DNA from: Vitis vinifera
Taxonomy: Eukaryota; Streptophyta; Magnoliopsida; Vitales; Vitaceae
Length of the DNA: 64,000 nucleotides
NCBI RefSeq assembly: GCF_030704535.1
Contig: NC_081819.1
Span: forward strand, 18,944,001 to 19,008,000
Reading direction: 5' to 3'
A program made the position numbers and the translations under genes. Below, one piece after another: positions 40,001 to 52,229 of the stretch; within the stretch, counting starts at the first letter, position 1; each line of letters opens with the position of its first letter. The notes beneath the pieces were generated by a model. That model did no database searches. It was not told the DNA's origin and saw nothing but the letters and a program-made list of their open reading frames with translations.

Positions 40001-41734
40001 TTCAGTTTCATGCATATGTCACTTGTTGTAATTTAGCCCAGTATTAAAGACTTAAAAGTTAAAACTACAAATGATCATAGTTCCTGAAATACTTGTTTCA
40101 TCAAACAGACCGCTGTATGATAATGAATCTCTGCCAAATGTCATTTAATTGTTTTTTGTTTTTTGGGGTGTCATTATAATGAAGAAATATTTTTACAGGA
40201 TGAGACAGCTTTGCGGTTGGTCGAAGCATCTTTGCGGACACAAGAGTACCGTCCCATAAATATTTTTGTTAATTTTTATTCAGGTGAGGGTTTCTTAGAA
40301 ACATAAATTTCCATATCAGTGTAGAAATATGTATTCTGCAAATACACCGCATTTTTGGTGACTAGTCCTTTTTGGATTTTATTGATAGCTTGAGTAGGCT
40401 TCAGGGCTTGTTGGGGGATTATTAGTTTGTTTTGTTCCTTGGTTTTTTGGGTCTATTGTGCTTCTTGTATACTTCCCCAATACCAAGGTTCTCCCCCTCT
40501 TTGTGCTAGGTGCCTGTTAATATTATCTTATTCTCCTATAAAGATTTTAAGCCATGTGGTGAATTACAGAAAAGGCCCAACCTAGGTTCTGATTAATCAC
40601 AGTGCCTATGTACATTATTCTTGTGTTTTATATTTTTGCAGCTTATGGTGTCAAGTTCTTTAGATGTGCTTTTATTTTTAATTTGGTACTAATCCCATAA
40701 TATATGTCACAGTTGCAGTCAAACTTCTTTATGACTGGTTTCTCAGTTTGTGATTTTCCTTTTCAGATCCTGAATACAAATTTAAGGTCCCTAGGACAAA
40801 TTTTTTCCCCCAACCTAATGTAAGTGATTGATTTTTACACTTAGACATGGGCTTTGCAGTATTGAATTTGCATTTTGCTATTGACTTCACACGAGCTTTC
40901 TATTTTTACAATGAAATGAAGATGGCAATTGTGATAGTGAACTTTCTTTTCATGCATAATTTGGCGTTAAAAACTCTGTACTAAGAGACTAGAATGGCAT
41001 CCATGTTCTACTCAAAGACAAATATAAAGCTTTCTTCCAATGCTCAAAGGAATGGAGATGGAGCTAATCCTTTATATGCTTCTGTAGGTTGATGCAGCTG
41101 TTGTTGTATTCAAGCTGAAGCAAGCGGTGGACTATCCACCGGTTTCCTCCATTAAAAGTTTCTTCTCACTGGTAGTTGAGATTTCTAATGCTTGCTTTAC
41201 TATACCTTGTCCAGACTGTTATCATTTTTTATTGGAAATTTATGTTTTCTACATAGCTTCTTGCTTGTGTAAATATGACGCATTTGTGCATTGTGTCTTA
41301 AGAGAGAATCCCACCTTTCAATGTAAATTCATTTAACTGCATTAGTTTTTTTTCATGAAAGAATGCTGCAAAGCAGAATCTCCATTACATTGATTCTGAA
41401 TCAATTTTTTTTTTTTTTTTATCCTTTCATTTTTGCTTCTTTTTTTCACCTGTAACAAGCCTTGGCCAATGGATTCAGGTTAATTCAGCATTCAATGGAA
41501 AACGAAAGATGTTGCGGAGATCACTTCAGCACATATGCACATCCATTGAGATTGAAGAGGCTCTCAGAAATGTTGGCCTTCCAGCTACAGTAAGTATGCA
41601 TATCCAATTATTTGGTACTCCATTGCCGTATTTCCTGGGTTTTACCAACTCTTGTTGATCTCATGCAGTCTAGACCCGAAGAGCTTACCTTAGATGATTT
41701 CGTGAGGTTGCATAATTTAATTGTAAAAACCTAG
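37068..41734 (+). CDS. PFC1: Plastid rRNA adenine dimethyltransferase (KsgA/Dim1 family)
   Basis: The enzyme dimethylates two adjacent adenosines near the 3' end of small-subunit rRNA using S-adenosylmethionine; plant PFC1 (PALEFACE1) does so in the chloroplast and is needed for chloroplast development in the cold. Ten exons encode 335 residues: 37068-37274, 37506-37655, 38229-38285, 38797-38895, 39389-39484, 40199-40283, 40767-40819, 41088-41171, 41479-41589 and 41669-41734. A Ser/Thr/Pro-rich N-terminus (~1-45) looks like a transit peptide. The start of the fold is RKSLGQHYMLN, SAM-binding motif I is LEIGPGTGSLT, the acidic loop is AIEKD, and catalytic motif IV is NIPFNIS. The C-terminal RNA-binding domain includes RTNFFPQPNVDAAV and RKMLRRSL. 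It lies tandem with CYP18-1; both are also near each other on Arabidopsis chromosome 1. Confidence 0.94.
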
Positions 41735-42191
41735 TCCTTCCAACCTCCTCCTCAGAAGGCCAACTTCATGCTTACTCCCAGAACACCATCTCAGTCCCTG
41801 ATCTTCATCACTTATGATTCAGACCAGGAACTCAACAAAGAAAAGAAATCCTACAATCTCCAGATGGGAAAAACCCCAAGTGAAGTGAATTATCCTCTGG
41901 AAGCAGAAACAACATTTGGGGTGTCACTGCCATGTTCAACCAGTTGGAATGACTAAAGAAACTATTAAGGATAAGTTATTGTAATATTAATTACAGACTG
42001 GAATCAACCCAATTTGGGTTAATGAATTCATTGATGTTCTTATTCAATCCAGGTATTCTACAACCAACAAAACACAGCTTGAACTCAATTATTTCAATAA
42101 TCATTCTCAATTCGTTTGTACTAACAATGTAAGTATCAAAAACTCCCCTGTTTTGCTCTGTTTTTGTCCTCTGTTTTCATTCTCTCAAGTC

Positions 42192-42617
42192 TCAACCGTG
42201 AAACTGATACACAAGATCCAGAGCCTTCAACCTTGATTCCCTGGCGTCGAACCCGGCAACCTCTGCCGCATACTTCCTGGGCTCTGCCACAGATGATGGC
42301 GACAGCGGTCTCTTCCGTCTCTTGTTTTGAATATAACAATCCCTCATTCGCTCCTCAACTTTGTCAATTGGGTCCTTTGAAGTCACCTCTGTTTCGTCTT
42401 CCCATTCATCACCCACCTGCATCGGCTCCGGCGGCGGCGGCGGCGGTGGCTGGGAGGGGAGGGAGAGGAAGGAGGAAAGGCGTTGGTGGGCGTGGTGGAG
42501 GGAGGAGTAGATGTGATGGAGGTGGGTGGGGTCTGCGGTGGTGGGGAGTTGCTTTGCCATTAGGGTTGCTTGCTCTAGTGCTTGTACAAGCTCTGTTAAT
42601 GGCTCAGCCTCGGCCAT
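42192..42617 (-). CDS. Small unnamed plant protein, 141 residues
   Basis: A single-exon frame starts MAEAEPLTELVQALEQATLM and ends LDLVYQFHG. An N-terminal helical part (~1-60, with leucine and histidine pairs) is followed by a proline run (~61-69), an acidic patch (GDEWEDETEV), a charged segment KVEERMRDCYIQNKRRKRP with a possible nuclear signal, and a conserved-looking LSPSS. I recall similar uncharacterised plant proteins with this ending but cannot name the family or a function. The (GA)n-type leader just upstream on the gene strand and the clean ATG support a real gene. It converges with PFC1, 457 bp away. Confidence 0.7.
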   Translation of the reverse strand: MAEAEPLTELVQALEQATLMAKQLPTTADPTHLHHIYSSLHHAHQRLSSFLSLPSQPPPPPPPEPMQVGDEWEDETEVTSKDPIDKVEERMRDCYIQNKRRKRPLSPSSVAEPRKYAAEVAGFDARESRLKALDLVYQFHG

Positions 42618-43240
42618 TATTTCTCTTTCTCTCTCTCTCTCTCCCTCCCTCCCTACAAAGCATATGTATGTGTAAAAACCCTTTGGTTTCTCTCTCTCTA
42701 GAATCTTTGTATCTGTTTCTAGGTTTTCTGATACTAGGCAGAGTAGCTGAATTGGCAGCGGCTACCCCTACATGGTCACCCTCATGTGGGCCTGGTCCCT
42801 TCTTTTTCCATTTTTATTTTCTCGGGAAAATGGCAAGGAAAGTTATATCCATAGTACTTCTACTTCAATGGTGTTTGTTGCCCATTACATAAAAAACATC
42901 TTCCAAATATCTTGGGGATAATAAATCCTGAGACAATTCCATTTTTTCTATCCTAATTTTACCCAATAATTTAGATTTTATCATTCTTTTTTTCGGGTGC
43001 CTTAAACTTTTCCTTCAATTATTTTAAGTCAAATTTCTGGAAAAATATTTATAAAAAAAAAAAAAAGAAACCCAAATCTTGGAATGAAAATAGTCATGAA
43101 GGTGCAACCAAAAAAATGAAAATTGCCATGATAGCAGAATTTACAGAGCTTGTAGAAGCAGCAAAGTGTATAAATTCGAAGGAAAAGAATACAGGCGAGA
43201 AGCAGAGAGATGAATTAGGAGGGGAGAAGAGGTAAGAGGC

Positions 43241-46200
43241 TTAGATGTTGAAGATCCGGAGATAATCATCAATTATGGACATGGCAGAAGACCTGTAGCC
43301 TGATCCAAATAGATTATAATGGTTCAAGTAATGATACAACATGTACACATCTCTCCTCTTCTCGAACCCTGCTTGTTTTGGCATCACCTACATTATAAAA
43401 TTTCATAACAAATTACTCCCAAAAGAAACCATCTAACAATCCCACAATCGACAGGTTGGTTTGGAGTTTGGATTAGCAATAGATGACTTTCTTTTCATCT
43501 TTCTAACTTATGATTGTTTAGATATCATGACCATACCTCAAAATAAGCATTGTAGAAAGATCCTCCAAAGCCAGCACACCATGACATTCCGAATTCTGCC
43601 TCATTATGTCCATCTAATTCAAGAAAAGGGCAACGGAAAATCAGCACACAACTATGAAAATTGCAACATTTTTCTCTCCGATTTCGTCATGTTGAATTTT
43701 TCCATCAATATTTCCATCATCAAGTTCTGGGTTATGCATAGGAGTGGTAATTCAAATTGGTTGGTCTGTCAGTCGTATGACTCACTTGATCTATTTTTTC
43801 AAGATCAAATTTTAAATAAGTCGTTGGTCTGTCAGTCGTATGACTCACTTGATCTATTTTTTCAAGATCAAATTTTAAATAAGTCGAATGCGAGTTAAAT
43901 AGGTTATGACTATAATAATCATCATGATTATTAAGTAGGTTAATTTAGGTCAAATTCGTGTTATGCACCCAAAACTAACTTTTTATCAAACGGGTTATGC
44001 AGGTTGATACAAATTTAACCTAAACACGATACTACGAAAAATGTATCAAGGTCGAGTTATGTTGGTGAATCGTATCAAGCTTTGCCACCTTTAGCCATGC
44101 AGTTGCTAACTTAACATGGATGAACTTAATAGCTAAAAGAAAATTTGAGTATTCTAAATATAAATCATCTGGGCACAAAATGATAGAGCAAATCCCAACC
44201 AACTTGGACTTACAGTAACATGCTGGGTCAAGTATAACAGGCTCTCCATTCTTGTCAGAGCTGATATTACCACTCCATAAGTCTCCATGAAGCAAGCAAG
44301 GTTCTATCTCCACATTTTCAAAAAGCCGCCCCAGATTCTTCATCAGTTTTTCTCCTGTTGAGCAAAGCGATCCAGGGATCAAATACGGTGCCTAGTTAAT
44401 AAATTTAAATACAAATCCTTAATTTGTATTTTAAAAATCACATAACCATTGCATTCAGACATAATATCTTAATATTACTGATAGCTTATTAGGAAGATGC
44501 CCTTTTAATTAAATAGCCCAAAAAAGTCGGTCTCGTGACTATTTTAGACTCCTCATGATTAACACTTAATAGTCCATATGATTCCAAGAAGGCAGACAAA
44601 AAGAGAAGTAAAATGGAATCCTACAAACATTTGGTTTTGGTATGCACTTCTCTTAATAAGAGTTCTACAAAACGATAAAAGCAAAGACGAGAGGTAGTCA
44701 TTTTATAGATTTATCAATCAGGCAATGAAGCATGTAATGCTCCTTTCAGTCACTATGCCAATCAAAATGAGAATTGTGCCTTGATCAAGTACATATGCAG
44801 AACTCCAAACACGAAATCTAGTTTGATATTATTCATTTATAACAAAAACATTTTCCAGGTCAATTTAATCAGTTTGATAATTTTTGTAGAATAAGATGAA
44901 AGAAGAAGGAAAACCATGAGCTAAATGATTTGAAAATAAAATTATTATTAAAAAGACGAACCTTTTGCATAGATGGTCGAATCTCCATACTGGTCTAATG
45001 CCAATTTCAGCTGATAACCCAATCTATGCTCTGCATAAAACTTGACCCAATCTGATGTCCAAGTGTTTATCTGAGGAGTGCTGCAAAGCAAGACATAAAG
45101 AAAATTTTCTCAATGAACTTACTGCCTTTCCACAGAGACAAAGAGTGGGATGACGACAACGATGATTTAAAGATGATACCTGCCTATGGTATTATCAACA
45201 TCAAACCCAAATCCTTTTTCAGATTTTCCAGCTTTATGCATTTCAGCAAGCTTCCTCCCTAAAACAGCCTGATAACCAATAACAGTTATAGCAAATTGTT
45301 ATCACCATAATAATGTCAAGAAAATTTGTCGAACCTCACCTGATCGCCTCTAGATCTACCAAATTCAATAAATTCCATAATGATGTAAGAGCCACCGGTT
45401 GGTAGTGGTCCAACCTGCAAGGAGTAGCAACTAGTCCACTTACATTTTTCTGTCAGCTATGTAGATATATCAGGATGAATAGATCTAGTGACCCCCAAAC
45501 TTCTCACCTTAAATGGCCTTGGTACACGGATTGATTTGGTCTCATACATAGCACCAAGACCAAGAGCCTCCCCCTCAAACATTGATGGCCCGATACTCCT
45601 GTGGTTCAATGGTATGAAATCTCAAATCAGTTAAAATAGCACTTGTACCAGTAAATCCCCAGAAAGCAGAACGGACTTTTGTACGTGTTAGGATAACCAA
45701 ATACCTGTTTGTTTTAACGAAGAAAGAACCAGCATCAGTGTCATAACGACTAGCAAGATTAATGCAACCACCACCAACAGGACTAATCCTTGTAATCTGA
45801 GTTGCCTTTCCTTCTGATAGAATCCATTCACGGATTGGATCTTCACCCAATGCTGCCACTGCCAATATACCAAAATTATATAAATATATTGACAAAATTC
45901 AAATAGAAGTTCCTTCAATCAAAATGTAAAGCACAAAAATACAGCTAAAAACCCATATGATGAACAAAATCTAGGTATCAAAATTCCTGAAACCTGACAG
46001 ATCAGCTTAATTCCAGTTCAACTTCATGAGAGTCCCAACAGGAGTTTCTAGAACAGAATGCAAAGCTCACTAACCAAATTAATGACTCGACATTGCCTAA
46101 CAGCCATGAACCAGGTCCCACCATCAATCAGTAAATGGAAAGATTCAAAAAGCTCATTCAAGCACTGGATCAATGATGAGTAATTGAACCTACTAAAGCT

Positions 46201-46778
46201 CAAATTAAGCTACTATAGAAAGTGATTTCTAAGGGATAGACATCACAAAAGTGCACAATGCCATCAAATAAAAAAAGGGTAACCTCTCATGTCATCATGC
46301 TCCCTTATGGTTCAATCTAAGTTACAAAAGAGTGATTTCACATGCCCTATAAAAAGAGAACATCAAATTGGACAATGGATAATTTCCTCCATAACAGCTC
46401 AAACCCTATAAAATAATGAACCCACATGCAGCTTGACATCAGAGAGGCTCATAAGAATATCAAACAAAAGGGGGCAATCTTTTCAACCCATGATTAGGTT
46501 CCATTACAGCTGAACCAAGATATAAAGGAGTGATTACACATACAAATAGACATCAAAGAAGCTAAGAAAAACATCTGATGGGGTAATCCCCTAAACCCCT
46601 TTATCACTCATACCACATCTAAATTCAGTGTCTGAAAACCTCAATTCAAGGAACTGCGAATATCCATCATATACTCACTGACAAACGGCTTGGTTTTGGG
46701 GAAGGACAATGAAGGAAACCAAGGCAGAGAAGGGAAGCAACAGCCGGAGGAGACGAGACCCACGTGTGCAGCCACCAT
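43241..46778 (-). CDS. FN3K: Fructosamine-3-kinase, plastid-targeted
   Basis: FN3K phosphorylates sugar adducts on lysines so that they fall off, repairing glycated proteins. It resembles Arabidopsis At3g61080. Nine exons encode 330 residues: 46679-46778, 45705-45858, 45508-45598, 45340-45414, 45180-45268, 44962-45080, 44214-44354, 43537-43613 and 43241-43387, all in phase. Exon 1 encodes a Ser/Phe-rich transit peptide; splicing creates an internal Met ([12 protein letters not shown]). Kinase-like features are the P-loop GGGCINLAS with the redox-sensitive Cys described for AtFN3K, lysine in SFFVKTNR, catalytic HGDLWSGN, metal-binding ILDPACYYGHNE, and GMSWCAGFG. The C-terminus is [18 protein letters not shown]. 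One intron (43614-44213) carries a hAT-like insertion. The promoter is cut short by the transposon beginning at 47018. Confidence 0.93.
43739..44093. mobile_element. Small non-autonomous hAT-like element in FN3K intron
   Basis: The left end TAGGAGTGGTAA and right end TTGCCACCTTTA are imperfect inverted repeats of the TAGGGGTGGCAA type common in plant hAT MITEs. The 8-bp flanks GTTATGCA and GCCATGCA match at 6 of 8 positions, as expected for an old target duplication. There is no transposase. It contains a perfect 63-bp duplication. Confidence 0.6.
43761..43886. repeat. Perfect two-copy tandem repeat, 63-bp unit
   Basis: Positions 43761-43823 and 43824-43886 are identical (unit starts TTGGTCTGTCAGTCGTATGA). 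Perfect identity in an otherwise aged element means the duplication is recent. Confidence 0.95.
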
Positions 46779-47017
46779 TATCCTTCTCCACCTTTTCTTT
46801 GCCCCCCACAGAGACCACACCGCCTCCCTGGCTCGCCTCTGTCGTGGCGACTATCTACTGGTTTCCATTTCTTTACCCAACATTCTCTTTTTTCCTCATT
46901 TGATTCCAAAGCTAAAAATTATTTTAAAATTTTAAGAAAATAAATAATTTAAAAAATAAAATAAATTCATATTTTGGTGCATAAAAATAATTATTAATGT
47001 TTTTCTAATTTGAATTT

Positions 47018-47081
47018 GGGAGAATTACCCTTAAGGGTAGGCTGGAGGAAAAAATGACCAGGGTGGGTAAATTTGATAATT
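47018..47081 (+). repeat. Left terminal inverted repeat of the MULE
   Basis: It begins GGGAGAATTACCCTTAAGGG and shares GAAAAAATGACCA and GGGTAAATTTGATAATT with the inverse of the right end. It is preceded directly by TTTGAATTT. Confidence 0.92.
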
Positions 47082-48163
47082 ATTGTAAAGGGTAAGGTAA
47101 AATTATGATAATTCCTCCAAATGCCTTATTTTGTTTAAATGTCAATACTACCCTTAATAAGTGAAAAGCAACAGAAAATAAAAAAGAGTTTATTCTCCAT
47201 TTCTTTAACCTACCTGGAGCCGAGTTGTAGAAGAAAAAGAGGAAAGGAAAAAGGTGCGCACTTCAGGTCATTCTCTGCAACCGATACACAAAACTTGTTT
47301 TTTTTTTTGTGAATCTAGCAAGAAATCCATTAAAGGTCAGTTTTTTTTTTTTTAATACAAAAAAAAACGTCAGTTTATGGAAAAATAAATAAATAATTTA
47401 AAAATCGGATTGAATGAAGGAAAAGTTAATAATTTTAACAATGTAGTTGTAAGATATTAGATCTGAAATATTGAATGAGGTTTTGAGAAAGAAATTACAT
47501 TTTTTTTTAAATGTTTTTTAAATTTATTATTTTGAATTTTTTTATATTATTTAGGTCATATTGAAGATGTGTTTTTATTTTTAATTTATTTTCTGGGTGG
47601 GTTGTTTGATATGATTATTATTGATTTCCATTGAAAAGGTTTGCATTTTAGTTTTGTTGTTAAGACTTTTTGACATGATTGAAGAAAAAATGTTCTCAGT
47701 TGTTTCATGCTTGTTTGGGACCACTTTGTTTGTGTATTTATAAACATATTTAGATTGTCATTGAAAACTGAAATCCCCTTTGTACGAGACCACTTTGTCT
47801 TTTATTATGAATTTGTTAAAGAGTTAAGATCACTATATTTTTGTTATAAATTTGTTACCTTTTTGTATAAGTATTATTTTGGTATGATGAGTCGAATGCC
47901 TAGTAATTTGAAGGTTGTGTAAAAAAACCATTATTTCAGTTATAAAGTATAAGTACAATACAAATGCAATATAGTTACAATGAAAAAATATTAACATTAT
48001 GATACATTACAATATACCAAAATGACAAAATATTGAATTATTTTTTACTGAATTGGCATTTCTAGGCTATCATGTTGTATTCCTATCATAAAGCATCCTT
48101 GCAAGCCAAAATTATAAAAAAAAACAACAACAAAAATACACTATTGTAATTTCAATACATGAA
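47082..48163. other. MULE 5' non-coding region
   Basis: AT-rich sequence between the left end and the 328-bp array. I see no credible open frame. It probably holds promoter or leader sequence of the transposase transcript; some sequence near 47940-48010 resembles a worn copy of the array unit. Confidence 0.5.
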
Positions 48164-49481
48164 GTTGTTGATGATAATCCAATGATGGATAAAAAAAAAT
48201 CTATAAAATTAAATTTTTTTATATAAAAATATAGAGGTATAATAAAAATACAGTACAATTACAATACAAATACAATAACATTACAATACATTACGATAAG
48301 GTAAAATTTTGAAAATGTCAAATTTCTTATGAAACTGGGCAATTATGGGTTCTTTGGCATCCCTAACATGTATAATATACAACAAATATTGTTATTTATT
48401 ATATAAAATATGTCTCAATTGATTATAATTTTCATTTGTTTATTTTGTATTCGTTGTAAAATTTTCATTGATTGTAATATTGTGAAATAGTTGTTGATGA
48501 TAATCCAATGATGGATAAAAAAAATCTATAAAATTAATTTTTTTATATAAAAATATAGAGGTATAATAAAAATACAGTACAATTACAATACAAATACAAT
48601 AACATTGCGATACATTACGATAAGGTAAAATTTTGAAAATGTCAAATTTCTTATGAAACTGGGCAATTATGGGTCCTTTGGCATATCCCTAACATGTATA
48701 ATATACAACAAATATTGTTATTTATTATATAAAATATGTCTCTCAATTGATTATAATTTTCATTTGTTTATTTTGTATTCGTTGTAAAATTTTCATTGAT
48801 TGTAATATTGTGAAATAGTTGTTGATGATAATCCAATGATGGATAAAAAAAAAATCTATAAAATTAATTTTTTTTATATTAAAATATAGAGGTATAATAA
48901 AAATACATTACAATTACAATACAAATACAATAACATTACGATACATTACGATAAGATAAATTTTTGAAAATGTCAAATTTCTTATGAAACTGAGCAATTA
49001 TGGGTTCTTTGGTATATCCCTAACATGTATAATATACAACAAATATTGTTATTTATTATATAAAATATGTCTCTCAATTGATTATAATTTTCATTTGTTT
49101 ATTTTGTATTCGTTGTAAAATTTTCATTGATTGTAATATTGTGAAATAGTTGTTGATGATAATCCAATGATGGATAAAAAAAAAAAATCTATAAAATTAA
49201 TTTTTTTATATAAAAATATAGAGGTATAATAAAAATACATTACAATTACAATACAAATACAATAACATTACGATACATTACGATAAGGTAAAATTTTGAA
49301 AATGTCAAATTTCTTATGAAACTAGGCAATTATGGGTTCTTTGGCATATCCCTAACATGTATAATATACAACAAATATTGTTATTTATTATATAAAATAT
49401 GTCTCTCAATTGATTATAATTTTCATTTGTTTATTTTGTATTCGTTGTAAAATTTTCATTGATTGTAATATTGTGAAATAG
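48164..49481. repeat. Tandem array, four copies of a ~328-bp unit, inside MULE
   Basis: Units start near 48164, 48491, 48819 and 49150, each beginning TTGTTGATGATAATCCAATG. They differ by a few substitutions and small A-run indels. The array ends ~46 bp before the transposase ATG. Each unit carries identical subparts such as ACCCTAACATG-like and TACGATAAGGTAAAATTTTG segments and has no open frame. Confidence 0.95.
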
Positions 49482-49527
49482 ATTGATTTGATTGTCGATG
49501 AAAGAAGACGTACTTCTGAATTGGTAA

Positions 49528-51863
49528 ATGGACTTGGAAAATTCCATTTATGGCTACCTTCATGAAGGAGGGGAGATTGTACCTAAGGAGGATAAACAAA
49601 TACAATACAAGGGTGGACAACAAAAAGGCATGTACATTGGACAAAGGATGTCATATGCTGAATTTGTTTCAAAGGCATGTGAACGGTTGGATATTAATTC
49701 AAATGGATATACATTTCATTACACCCTTGAGTTTGATCCATCTGCACTTCAACAGTTGGATGATGATGAGGACATGCATATGATGTTATCCCATAGTTAT
49801 GATTATGCTCGTATTTATGTATTAAAACGGACTCGAAGAGTAGAAGTTGAAGGAGGTATAGTCAATGTGCAAAATGATTATTGGTAAGTGATATATCTTG
49901 TATTAGTTGTCATTAATTCCATGATGCAAAGTGCTTTTAATATTAATTAACTGAGTGTGCTATAATATGCAGTCACAATAGTACGGAGGAAATACACAAT
50001 TCAGTTGCATCATGTCAAGTAAACAATGAGTCTAATTTAGGACTTTCTCAAGGCTTCATGTCCAGATGTGCAGAAACTGAAGTTATACCACATGATTTAA
50101 GTCTTTGTCCTCAACCTATTATTGGGAGTGGGCATAGTTTTCCTAATGCAGATGAATTTAGAAATGCATTATATACGATGTCATTAGTTGGTAGATTTCA
50201 ATACAAATTCAAAAAGAACTCTCCAAAGCGAATATATGTGTGTTGTTTAGTGGATGGGTGCCCTTGGAGAATAACTGCTAATTCAGTAGGCACAACCAAA
50301 ATTTTGAAGGTTAACATCTTCATTGATGTACACAATCATTGTGCAAATGTTGAGTGTTCAAGCCAACCTTCAATGCGGGGAAGGAGAGGTGCTCGTGTCA
50401 TAGAGCAAGTAATAAGGGCAACCCCTCAGTATTTGCCCCGTCAAATTTGCAAAGACTTCAGGAGTCGGTATGGTGTTTCATTGAGTTATAAGCAAGCTTG
50501 GACATACAAAGAAATGGCAAAAGAGAGAATATATGGTCTTCCAGAAAACTCATATATGTTGTTGCCATGGTTATGTCAGAGATTGGTAGACATTAATCCA
50601 GGGACGATTGCTGAATATAGCACACAAGATGGGCATTTTTGGCAATTGTTCATTGCACATTCTTTTTCAATTCAAGGGTTTTTAATGGGTTGTCGACCTG
50701 TTATTGCAATTGACTCAACTCATTTGAGTGGACCGTATAGGGGCTCTTTATTTTCTACAACAGCTTATGATGCTGATGATGGCATGTTCCCAATTGCATT
50801 TGGTGTTGTAAGTTCAGAAAACTATGAGGATTGGCTATGGTTTTTGCAGAAATTGAAGGGCATACTTCAAGATAAAGAGGTAGTCATAATATCAGATAGG
50901 CATCAAGCAATCCTTCGTAGTGTTTCTCAACTTTTTGGAGTAGAAAATCATGCATATTGTTATCGTCATGTGAAAGAAAATTTTAGTAGCTATGTGACGA
51001 AACATAGTATGAAGGGAAAAAAATGTAAAATGGATGCATTTTTGCTACTTGATAATGTTGCGTATGCTAGGTTGGATGATGATTATGTTGTAGCCATGGA
51101 AAAATTAAAGACATATAACAGTGACCTAGCGAAGTGGGTTGAAGAGAACAGTCCACAACATTGGGCAATGTCAAAGTTTGCCAAAAAACGATGGGATAAG
51201 ATGACAACTAATCTTGCTGAATCATTCAATGCTTGGCTGAAGGAGGAACGTCATTACACAATTTTCAACTTAGTAATGACACATATGGATAAGTTTGCTC
51301 ATCTAGCATGTGATCATATGGGTTCTATAGAAAATTGGAAAGCTGCAATTGGCCCAAAGACCGAGGAAAAGTTGTTGGAAAACATTATAAAGAGTGGGTC
51401 ATTGCCTGTATATCCCTATGTTGGTGGTGTGTTTAAGGTATTCAATATGAAAGTATATGTAGACGTGAATTTGAGAGAGCGTACATGTACTTGTAAGGCT
51501 TGGCAAATGGCCGGAATACCTTGTGAGCATGCATGTGCAGCAATACGCCAGATGAAACAAGATGTTTATGAATATGTTGACTCATATTTCAAGCTTCCAA
51601 TGCAAGAGTTGATATATTCTGGACACTTCAATTCAATTCCAAATCACAACATGCCTATAGTTGATGTTGATGGATGTGTTCGTGATGCTCAAGGTCGCTT
51701 ATATCCTTCACTTAAACCTCCATGCTCAAAACGACCACCTGGAAGGCCTCGACACCGTCGAATAGAGTCTCAATTTAGTTCAAAAAGGCTTATCTTCTGT
51801 TCACGATGTCAAGTTGCAGGCCATAATCGAGCTTCATGCAAAAATCCATTACCCGCTCCATGA
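49528..51863 (+). CDS. MuDR-type transposase of the MULE
   Basis: The transposase cuts and joins the element's ends. Two exons (49528-49883 and 49973-51863, intron GTAAGT...TGCAG) give an uninterrupted 748-residue protein. N-terminal PB1-like part (~1-118) with LDDDEDMHMML, then the MuDR DNA-binding region (~165-250) with CLVDGCPWRI. The DDE core follows: first Asp in VIAIDSTHLSG, second Asp in VVIISDRHQAI and Glu in TNLAESFNAWL. A SWIM zinc finger (CTCKAWQMAGIPCEHA) and a C-terminal CCHC knuckle (CSRCQVAGHNRASC) complete the family layout. All catalytic and zinc residues are present. A domesticated MUSTANG-type origin is unlikely because the gene lies between clear transposon ends with a target duplication. 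Confidence 0.94.
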
Positions 51864-52229
51864 TTCTAGTGTTATGCTTGTTTGGTGACATGCTACTTTT
51901 TATCTTATTTTGATTGTGATGATATGTGTGGTTTATGAAATTAGAATCTGTAAGAATTTGTTTTGGAACTTACTTATTTACTTGATTGTCATGACAAAGA
52001 TGTTTGTATTACATATGCCACTATTTTAGACTTATGATCTTATCATTATTTAGGGTGGTTTGTAACCATGTTTTTAATGTTATTTTGAAGATCATTATTG
52101 ACTTTGTACATGTTCATTACATTTGTTTAACTTGTTTTCCATTGAAATACAGGTTACATCATGGCATCTTCAAGTGCTTCATTAACAGGTGTGGCTCCCA
52201 ACTACATCTAAAAATTAAGAGAACCATAC

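Noticed and set aside
42164-42892. 242-codon plus-strand frame
   Set aside because: It is antisense to the 141-residue gene and runs through its CT-rich leader; the minus-strand frame has the better start and composition.
48164-49481. CRISPR-like array
   Set aside because: The units are 328 bp, contiguous and without unique spacers, in a plant nuclear transposon.
49528-51863. Domesticated MUSTANG/FAR1-type host gene
   Set aside because: The PB1-like N-terminus raised the idea, but terminal inverted repeats and a 9-bp target duplication enclose the gene, so it is a transposon's own transposase.
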